A stretch of DNA of 64,000 nt from Fagopyrum homotropicum (Eukaryota > Streptophyta > Magnoliopsida > Caryophyllales > Polygonaceae): NCBI GenBank assembly GCA_033239125.1, contig BSWB01000005.1, positions 113,708,494 through 113,772,493 on the forward strand, given 5' to 3'. A model generated the notes under the pieces. The model ran no database searches. It had not been told where the DNA came from and was given only the letters and a program-made list of their open reading frames with translations. This document shows, piece after piece, positions 55,655 through 64,000 of this stretch. Numbering within the stretch: position 1 is the stretch's first letter; the number at the start of each line of letters is the position of its first letter. Both the position numbers and the translations under genes were made by a program.

Positions 55655-56053
55655 TCTATTATCTATCTTATATATATTAAAGCAGAAGCATCTATTGCCA
55701 CGTGTCAACATCATGCTTCTCGAAGCCTAAAAAATTATTTTAATAAGTGATTTTTAAAATGTTAATATAAATTAAAAATTAATTTCTAATTTTTTTAATA
55801 TTTTAAATAATATTTTTATAAAAATAGTTTTAAAACTTTTACGGATTTTTTTTACCAACAAGCATATCTTAACAAATCAATTTAAAAATATAATTAATTA
55901 GAAGAAATAAATACTTAAAAGAGAATTAAAAATCATAATAATGATTATAATTTCATTCTCCGAATTTTTATTTTACAAAATTATACGTATAAATTTTTAA
56001 GTATTAAATATTTATTAAAACTCAACCCGCACAAAGTGCGGGTAATACACTAG
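55655..56053 (+). mobile_element. Small Helitron-like element D
   Basis: Starts TCTATTATCTATC at 55655 after A. Ends with the hairpin CCCGCACAAAGTGCGGG (perfect 7-bp stem, 56026-56042), seven bases, then CTAG (56050-56053) before T. About 400 bp, no genes. The 5' part contains GCCACGTGTCA, also present in element B. Confidence 0.85.
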
Positions 56054-56091
56054 TTATATATATTAAAACAGAGCACGAGTTGATAACGTAG

Positions 56092-56543
56092 TAGACATGT
56101 TGCCGGTTCCTAAACCGCCGGTTTAGGTTTAACCTAAACCGGCGGTTTGGCACATGACTTTTAAAAAAAATATATATATATATAAGTAATATAATATATA
56201 TGTATAAATGTATAATATATATTAATTAAAATTATTTTATAACTTTAAAAATTGCAAAGAGACCTTTTTTTTGGCCAAACCGCCGGTTTGGCCAAAAAAA
56301 AAATTAAAAAAAAAAAAAAAAAAAGGCTCAAACCGGCGGTTTAACCGCCGGTTTAACCGGCGGTTAACCACCGGTTCGAACCGTCGGTTTAGGTTTGAGG
56401 TTGAACCAAACCTAAACCTAAACCGCGAACCGCCGGTTCAACCAAACCGGCAAACCTAAACCGCCGGTTTGGTCAAACCGGCGGTTTGAGCCGGTTCACA
56501 AACCGCCGGTTCGGCGGTTTGGTTTGAACCGGTAACATGTCTA
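56092..56543. mobile_element. hAT-like MITE packed with CCGGTTT palindromes
   Basis: TIRs TAGACATGTTGCCGGTTC (left) and the inverse of GAACCGGTAACATGTCTA (right). There is an 8-bp target-site duplication TAACGTAG at 56084-56091 and 56544-56551, the length typical of hAT elements. The interior is a dense set of direct and inverted 'AACCGCCGGTTT' and 'AAACCGGCGGTTT' units around an A-rich core. The open frame at 56271-56459 is an artefact of this repeat. Confidence 0.88.
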
Positions 56544-57636
56544 TAACGTAGCGTGCTGTGAAATCAGTATTTTTGAAATGGAGCTCCCACAATTAAAGTT
56601 AATAAATCTTTATTTTTAAACAATTTTTTAAGCCACAAATCTTTTATTATTAAATTAACAATTTTATAGGAACCAATTCAATTCATGTTAGTTCGAACGA
56701 ATCTTTTTTTGGGACAATTTTTTTATAATAAAAATTAAGCCAAAAAATTCTGAATTTTTTTAACGATTACAAAATTTGATTTCCCAAATTTTCTGTTTTG
56801 ATTTATTTTTTTATAATAAAAATTAAGCCAGAAAATTTTGAATTTTTGAATCTATTATACATACTAAAACAGAGCACGGGTTGAACGATCACAAAATCTG
56901 ATCTTCCGAATTTTTTGAACGATTATTTTAAAAAAATAGTTGTTTACATATGAGTTAAAATTTGTTAAGAAAAATCAATTCCTTGCAATAAATTTGATAC
57001 GATTTGATTTGTTAGTTACGATTAAATATTTTCAGTTGATTTTTACTTTTTTATTTATTTTACTTATTTGATTAGTAAAAAAATCTCATGTGCGTCTAAT
57101 TTTCCTTATATATACATGTTTATCTTTCATTATAGGCAACCCTCTATGCATGCTCTTTTGTTTATTATCTTCTCTTTTCATTAGCTCCTTGTATTATGCT
57201 TAATTTATCCGTCTCTTCATTGTTCTTCTCATTCTTATTTCAATTCTATAATGGTTCTAGATTCAATCTTTAATCTTTACACTCTAAAATATTAATTTTG
57301 TGGTTTTGTACTTTTCAGTTCTACAACAAGAATCTAGCTGTGGAAATTCTGCCCTTTGGAGTACCTTTGTCATGTTCGATCGAACTCATCGCAATACTTT
57401 GATGTAGGTACATGTTGTGAGCTTACTGGGGGTTGGACAACTTTTTGAGATGCTTCTTCATCCATGAGTCTATGTTTAACTGTCAACGCAATTGAATATG
57501 TCTACAAATATGTTCTTTATGATATAATATCTTTGGAAACTTTATTATTGTTGATCACAATATGATGATATTGATTTCAATTTTGAGGTAAGTTTTTTTT
57601 GTTTTTGTTTTTTTTTCTCTAAAATGGATATGAGAT
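56544..57636. other. AT-rich interval with Helitron-like 5' end
   Basis: 'ATCTATTATACATACTAAAA' at 56850 resembles the 5' terminus of element D, and 'CAGAGCACGGGTTGAACG' following it repeats the sequence beside 56070, so another Helitron-like element probably starts here; its end was not found. A segment after CTTTTCAG (about 57319-57405) is exon-like ('NKNLAVEILPFGVPLS') but short and unassigned. Confidence 0.4.
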
Positions 57637-58415
57637 TGTAACGACCCAATTTTATAAGCGTTTGCGATATTTATCTTTCCGGCTGTTATCGATATTTTAA
57701 TATCTTTAAGTATGTTTTATGAGTATTTTACGTCGTAAAATTAGTTTTACGAGTATATTTTTATATTAATATTTTAACGGTATTTTAATTATTATTGGAA
57801 TCTCGTAATATTTGTTACAAGATAGATTTCTATGTCGCAAAGGAAATTTTGTGAGTTTATTTATATACTCGATCCACATATTTTACCCGTATTTTTATTT
57901 TTCGGAAAAGTACGGAAAAGTTTTCCGATCCGAAATTCCCGTTTCGAGTTGTTTTTATCGAGGTTATTGTATTTATGTCTTTACCTTCTTTTCTTTATTT
58001 TTCCTTTACCTTTATTTTTTATTTTCTTGACCCATCCCTTCCCCGACCTTTCGATATGTGCAGCACCGCCCGCCTATGATTGTTACAGTCTAGTCTGGCT
58101 CAATCCTCTCCATTACTCTCCCTTCTTGCATGCTACTCAGTCTCCCTTCACCTCACAAGCCCCTTCCCCTGAGCTCTCTTTGTCAATCTACCACAACCAC
58201 CCTTTTGCACGCAAAAACAATGTCTCCCTCGTCTTCCTCACCCCTGCGAACCAAAGCCGGCAGCGTTCCATCCGTAACCACCGGACGACTGCAACGCAAC
58301 TCTTGCCTCTCCTCTATCAGGCTTCACCTTCTCCGTTAACTCACGCACCACTAGGGAGCAACCTTCAAATTTCTCTTCGCTGTCGAGCCGCAAACCGCTG
58401 GAGATGGAAACCACT
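57637..58415 (+). repeat. Truncated 5' LTR of the gypsy element
   Basis: Matches 60289-61077 with few substitutions and one 10-bp gap (GTTTGGAAAA in the 3' copy at about 60569). Homology stops abruptly after GGAAACCACT, at the deletion junction. Confidence 0.93.
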
Positions 58416-60288
58416 GCGGTCGTTTGACGTTACATAAGGAAATGAAGTGTAAATTTTTACGCCTACTAGAAGAAAGGATGTCTATGGTGAAAGCTTATGT
58501 AGAATACGAGGAACTCCTCCCACATGTTGGGATGTCAGTGAAAGCAAAAAAAAAAAAAGTTTATGTCGTTTTGTTTCTAAGGCATGATCAAGAGAGGTTA
58601 TTATCGCTGTTCTTTTAAAGCGAGAAGAGGAATTAAGCTGAATTATTGGTTAACTAAGGCTTCAAGATTCGGAAAAGTAGAGCAAGTTTCTCGAGTTATG
58701 TAGATGAAGGATCTATGGAAGAGGACGGTGAATATAGTAGCTACAGAAGGAGCAATAAAAGGGTTGAAGGACATCACCCCAGCAGATCGGGGTGGACCAC
58801 TTATCAAGTGTTAGGACCAGGTTGTGTCGGTCATTGCGAGATGAAATGGGTAGAGAAAAGATGGAACCCGAGATTGAATAGTTTTCAATGCATCGGAAAG
58901 TGGATTTCACCATTTGGTTAATTTGAAGTTCATATTGGAATATATCTTAAACTCTTGATTTGAACTTGTTATGGAGAACACCAGTTGCGAAAGGAGAGAC
59001 GGTTATCTTCGTTTGTACATGGATTACAAGAAGCTGAACAAGATAACAATGAAGAACATGTACCCCTTACCACGTATAGATGATCTACTTGACCGGTTAC
59101 AAGGCTCGGTAGTTTCTTCTAAAATTTACTTAAGGGTTGATTGTCACCAAATGAGAATTCGATACTCGGATGTTACAAATACGGCTTTCCGGACAAACCA
59201 TGATCACTACAAGTTGTAGTGATTCCATATGGGCTTACTATGCCCCGGACAAGATATTTTGGGTCTACTCTCGAAGAAGAGAGAAGTTGTATGACAAGTT
59301 GTCTCAGGACGGCAACCCCCGAAGGGTGTGAATAGAAGTTACAAGTTTCCTTGGATGTGCTGGTCATTACCGAATTGATGGAGAGATTCTCCAAGTAATA
59401 ATATCTATAACTAACCTACTCCGGATGACAATGAAGTATTGAGTGGGACGAAAATTTGACAATGGAGTTGTTGATAGTTAAGAGGAGATCCATTGGTGCA
59501 ACTGTTTTGATTTACCTTGAGGTATTATGAGTTTGAAGTGTACAAGTGATTCTTCGAGACAAGGTCTTGATTTAGTATCGAGGAGCGATGTTAAAGTAAT
59601 AACATACTTGTCTTGTTGGTAGAAGTAGTATGGAGTAAGTACTTCCTTCGTTACATGGAATTGCAAGAAGAATTGAGAAAACATAACATCAAAATTTGGT
59701 TTGACAAGAACTAAAGCCAACAGTGTAAATTGAAAGTTTGATCTTCTTTGTTAGAGACGATCAGAGAGAAACATAATGGAAATGCTGCTTTGAGAAAGAT
59801 TGAGAAGGAAGTCGAATTTCCGATATATCGGACCTTTGTGAGATGTTAACGCGAGTGAGGAAAGTGGTTTACCGGTTGGCGTAGCCGCCAAGAGTAGAGA
59901 GTGTTCACCCGGTGTTCATGTGTATTAGTCGAGAGAGTACATACACGACTCGAGACAGATTGTCAGTTATGGTGATTTAGTCTCAGACGAAGAACCGAAG
60001 AGGCTAATAGGAAGACGGAGTATAGTATCTTTGGTTGAGTTTTACGCCGAGTTAGTAGCTTTGATTGAATCGACGGTTAAACCTAGTTCTCCCCTTAAGT
60101 TGGTTGTGTTTTTGTGTAATGTTTTATGTCCGGTTATATATTTCGCGATGGTGGTGTGAGCAGTTGGTGTATATAGATTAGAAGGTCTAAGCCTTCTTTG
60201 TTTGAGAGTTTATACCTCGGCTTTAGGGACCAAGATGTTCGGCGTATAGCAAGTTTCGGGTCGAAACTTGTTTTTAGGGGGATCTGAT
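58416..60288 (+). pseudogene. Gypsy pol remnants
   Basis: Recognisable parts: RT blocks 'LRLYMDYKKLNKIT', 'YPLPRIDDLLDRLQGS' and 'TAFRTNHDHYKL' (58971-59216); after stops a piece like '(V)VIPYGLT'; and near the 3' end 'RYIGPL' and 'VSYGDLVSDEEPKRL' (about 59820-60030), typical of the part after integrase in chromoviruses. The catalytic YxDD region and integrase core are missing or unrecognisable. It ends in the purine tract TTTTTAGGGGGATC next to the 3' LTR. Confidence 0.82.
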
Positions 60289-63200
60289 GTAACGACCCAA
60301 TTTTATAAGCGTTTGCGATATTTATCTTTCCGGCTGTTATCGATATTTTAATATCTTTAAGTATGTTTTATGAGTATTTTACGTCGTAAAATTAGTTTTA
60401 CGAGTATATTTTTATATTAATATTTTAACGGTATTTTAATTATTATTGGAATCTCGTAATATTTGGTACAAGATAGATTTCTATGTCGCAAAGGAAATTT
60501 TGTGAGTTTATTTATATACTCGATCCACATATTTTACCCGTATTTTTATTTTTCGGAAAAGTACGGAAAAGTTTGGAAAAGTTTTCCGATCCGAAATTCC
60601 CGTTTCGAGTTGTTTTTATCGAGGTTATTGTATTTATGTCTTTACCTTCTTTTCTTTATTTTTCCTTTACCTTTATTTTTTTATTTTCTTGACCCATCCC
60701 TTCCCCGACCTTTCGATATGTGCAGCACCGCCCGCCTATGATTGTTACAGCCTAGTCTGGCTCAATCCTCTCCATTACTCTCCCTTCTTGCATGCTACTC
60801 AGTCTCCCTTCACCTCACAAGGCCCTTCCCCTGAGCTCTCTTTGTCAATCTACCACAACCACCCTTCTGCACGCAACAACAATGTCTCCCTCGTCTTCCT
60901 CACCCCTGCGAACCAAAGCCGGCAGCGTTCCATCCGTAACCACCGGACGACTGCAACGCAACTCTTGCCTCTCCTCTATCAGGCTTCACCTTCTCCGTTA
61001 ACTCACGCACCACTAGGGAGCAACCTTCAAATTTCTCTTCGCTGTCGAGCCGCAAACCGCCGGAGATGGAAACCACTACCGCCTTCTTCTCTCCCTTTCT
61101 TCTCTATTCTCCCTGCCGCCGGATTCAGGACGACTCTGTTGCCGCCGGCTGGGCCGCCTTCGCATCCTCTGCGACCGCTAGAGAGAAGCACCGGTCATCA
61201 ACGTCCTTTGGAGCCAACATCACCTCTTCCCCTCTGTGGACATTGGCCAAAATCTAGGCAGATTGATACTCCCCCTACCGCCCTGTGTAAGCCGGAGAGC
61301 CCATCGGACAACCTCGCCCTGACTTCGCCTCGTCGGAGAGGTTCCTGTGCATCCCCCGCACGTTGAAGCCTTGCAGCGCCGCCAGGGAGGGTCTCCTTCT
61401 TCGTTTCCCTCTCGGTTGCCTTCAACACGCAACAAGGTATCAGAAACCTTTTAAGGAAATTAAATCGGGCCTCCCCCTTAATTGTGTTAATTGCAAATTT
61501 AGCCCCATGTTTAGAATTTGCAGATTTTGCCCAGTATTTTGTTGTTATTACAGTTTGTACCAATATTCCTTGATTGTGGCGATTATGCCCTCTGTTGAGA
61601 CATTTTCAGAAAATGCCCAAGGTTTTAATTACGGATGATGGCTCGTATTTTTGGAAGTGCATGATTGACTAGGAAAATAGTCGGGTGGTTTTGTTTTGTC
61701 CTTGGCTTTGAAAATGAGTTTACCTTCGGTTTATGAAATTGTATATTTTTGCCCCGAAAAATGTTTTTGCGTTTTTAACCTTGGGTTTAAGTTACGGGAT
61801 ATTCTTATAATTGTTTATATTGGGTAAGTTACCCGGAAAGTGGTTTTGAGTTTTTGACTCGGTTTTAATACGGGGTTTATTCTTATTTTATATACGTTAG
61901 ATATTATGCTCAAATTTAGCGTGACGCTAAATTTGTTTAGTTTGGTGCTAGGTTCGGAAGTGCCCCGATAAAGGCCATTGAATCCCAACTCGACATCCAT
62001 AGATCGTCTTCCGCCTTCGACCTTGTGTGAGTATCTTCTTCCCCAATATAGTTATGTTTAGCTTTAGTATCATGCTAGGTTGGATCTAGCATAACTTAGA
62101 GTGAATGCCAAGTAGTGGCTTTGAACCTTAGGTGAGTTTTGAGGATTTCATATTGTTTGATGGATTGATGTTGATTCTAAGCTTGAGGTGGTATTGCGGT
62201 CTTGTGAGATTGTTTATGGATTTAAGTTGTATGTTGAGATTGTGGAGACTAGAACGAGAGTTTCCTAGCCTATGTTGTGATGGTTATGACCCTGTGAGAT
62301 CGTGAGGACTAGGAGTTTGTTATCCTAGCATGATTATGGTTTATGATCTTGCGAGATCATTAGGACTAGAAGTCTAAGGACTTCTAACATGTGAGAGAGA
62401 TGTTGATTGTGTGCCTTGGTTTGACCAGGCGTTGAGTGCCTTCTTATGGGAAGTTGAGAGTGGTGGTTAGCGGGATTATCTTTGGGACGAGGTAAGTCTT
62501 CGGACTTACTTAGCTCGTATTCTCTGTATTAGTTTCAATGCGTGTTTGGTGGTGTGTGTTTATTGTTTATGTGTGTGTTTATTGCTTATGTTATAACATC
62601 TAAACTGGTAATAGGACCACCGACTTTATATGTTTATATTTGGCCCAAGTGTATGATAACGGGCGGTGACCGCTTGTCCAGTCCAAAATGGGGATGACTG
62701 GGAGGTGCCTTGCGACCAGCCCATCGGGTGATGCTGATCCGCATCAAGTACAAACCCGTATGGTGAAAGGGGACAAGGGCGAGATCTTTAAGATTCTCGT
62801 GTCACAAAAGAAGTTGAATTAGAACGGGATATGACATAATAATAAAAAGATAATAAACCGGATTGTGTATTTTGGAACATGTGTGTTTATGATGCCTTAT
62901 GTGTGTGTGTGTCAATACCATGATTCTAATGCCTTGAATACTAGCTAACGGTTTTATACCGATATTGTTGTAGTTGCCTTGCAGGTTAGGGGCGCGGCCG
63001 AGAGATCCGGAAGAGTGGGCAGCCGGGGTCCGTACATTTTAGGATGGGTTTTGGGGGTTGTTTTTATGTATTGTTTAGGGTATTATGTATGTCGCGTGTA
63101 TGGCGGTTGCCTTTAGCGTTGTATCTCGGCTGAAGTCTTTCGTTGTTTTCTTTTGGGGTTCATATCATTGCATTAAAATGAATTTCGGTTTTGCCTTTAT

Positions 63201-63309
63201 TTGTGTCTTGTTGTAAGATCCAGTGAAATTGTTGTCAGGCTAAGGGTCGGGACCCATTGTGAGGTCCTAACCCGTAGCGCTCCGAATCCCGTGGATTCGG
63301 GGTGTTACA
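60289..63309 (+). repeat. Full 3' LTR of the gypsy element (3021 bp)
   Basis: Begins TGTAACGACCCAATTTTAT and ends GGATTCGGGGTGTTACA, with a short inverted repeat TGTAAC/GTTACA. It is unusually long. The stretch 60690-61430 is C-rich with an open frame of 225 codons (60689-61366, plus strand) that is mostly Pro/Ser/Arg/Leu and is probably a composition effect. Confidence 0.93.
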
Positions 63310-63314
63310 GAGAT

Positions 63315-64000
63315 AAAAAATGTGTGGTTGTGATGCAGGTTACATCTCCCTCGATACGGTAATGTTGTGCATTCTTTGAATGACTTAATCGGGGATAAGT
63401 TTGAACTCGACTCCTCAAAATGGAATTTGTAAATCATGCTTTTATTATCCTTCTTTTGTCCCAGATTACGTCTCCTTGCTTATTCATGTATGTCATATTC
63501 TCAGTCATCGTGATCTTACCAAATATGATTATTTATCACTTGCTCATTGTTTTGACCCTTAGTTCGATCAAATTTTCGTATTGCATAAAATTTGTACCCT
63601 ATCAATGTTAAGATTGCCCAACTTAGAGAAGCTTTGTTTCTTAATTAGTTAGTTTTAAAGATCTTTGTAGAGTATATGTATTTTTAAATCAAAAATGTAA
63701 ATCATTTATATAAAATCTCTAATATGCCTATATATAGACTAATCAGTGAGTAATGTTCTTCTTTCACGATGAATTTGTAAATCCAAGCATTCTTTTCTCG
63801 CACTCCATGACGCTATTACGTTTTCTAAATATTTTACTAAATCACGAATTAAGCCAATAAATTTTTTTATTAAAACAAAATCTTTAAAAAAATCTTTTTT
63901 AACTAAATCTAATAAAACAATATCTAATTAGTTAGCTCAAAACAATATTTATTAGTTAGTTTAAAAATAAATCCAAACAATAAAACAATATTTATTAGTT
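63315..64000. other. AT-rich flank, no gene seen
   Basis: Right flank of the gypsy insertion. A 63-codon frame (63420-63611) is hydrophobic and without motif. Nothing else is supported. Confidence 0.5.

Larger units (their letters stand above)
57637..63309 (+). mobile_element. Ty3/gypsy element with 3-kb LTR, deleted and decayed
   Basis: Outer ends TGTAACGACCC at 57637 and GGTGTTACA at 63309; TSD GAGAT at 57632-57636 and 63310-63314. The right LTR is complete (60289-63309); the left is cut after 779 bp, and the deletion also removed the primer site, gag and most of pol. The remaining interior (58416-60288) holds gypsy RT and a distal pol part with stops. LTR size fits the Del/Tekay chromovirus group, an inference. 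Confidence 0.92.

Noticed and set aside
56271..56459. 62-codon ORF with Arg/Asn repeats
   Set aside because: It is a direct reading of the CCGGTTT repeat and poly(A) inside a MITE.
1..64000. tRNA, rRNA or other structured RNA genes
   Set aside because: No stretch with a tRNA B box (GGTTCGANNCC) in a cloverleaf context was found; 'GGTTCGAACCG' at 56382 lies in the CCGGTTT MITE.

Overview
This window is nuclear DNA of a flowering plant, most likely a eudicot. The evidence is spliced genes with GT-AG introns, a seven-transmembrane RGS1-type G-protein regulator, a BAHD acyltransferase, plant Ty1/copia and Ty3/gypsy elements primed by initiator-Met tRNA, and Helitron, CACTA and PIF/Harbinger transposons. 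Only three host genes look complete, all on the minus strand: a 979-residue repeat-rich, probably nuclear protein of unknown function (1506-5141), RGS1 (25034-29507, 11 exons, 463 aa), and a BAHD acyltransferase (51743-53621, 3 exons, 449 aa).

Layout. 1.5-5.1 kb: uncharacterised gene. 5.4-9.2 kb: two Helitron-like elements of one family; the first is split by a 1.7-kb terminal-inverted-repeat element holding a decayed FAR1/Mutator-type domain. 9.2-11.1 kb: non-coding with one PCNA exon relic. 11.1-15.8 kb: a very young, intact copia element (LTRs differ at 1 of 129 bases). 15.8-17.0 kb: orphan exon-like segments. 17.0-25.0 kb: a second copia with intact pol but most of gag deleted, lying in the 3' UTR of RGS1. 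25.0-29.5 kb: RGS1, with a MITE in intron 1. 29.8-42.0 kb: a decayed PIF/Harbinger element split by a 7.7-kb CACTA element (31713-39460). That CACTA carries two MITEs, a Helitron, and fragments that look like CBP60, eIF3k and DUF547 genes. 42.1-43.1 kb: a 200-bp tandem repeat. 43.4-51.0 kb: two small ORFs of unknown role and an old LTR-like sequence into which a third, dead copia (45768-50769) is inserted. 51.7-53.6 kb: BAHD gene. 54.1-56.5 kb: a MITE, a small Helitron and a CCGGTTT-rich hAT-like MITE. 57.6-63.3 kb: a Ty3/gypsy element with a 3-kb 3' LTR and a truncated 5' LTR.

The main biology is the layering of mobile DNA around a few genes. Insertion order can be read directly: Harbinger, then CACTA, then Helitron and MITEs inside it; an old LTR-like sequence, then copia 3; Helitron A, then the TIR element. 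Target-site duplications fix the ends of three copia elements, the gypsy element, the CACTA and one hAT-like MITE. Homology calls rest on remembered family motifs; no database search was possible.
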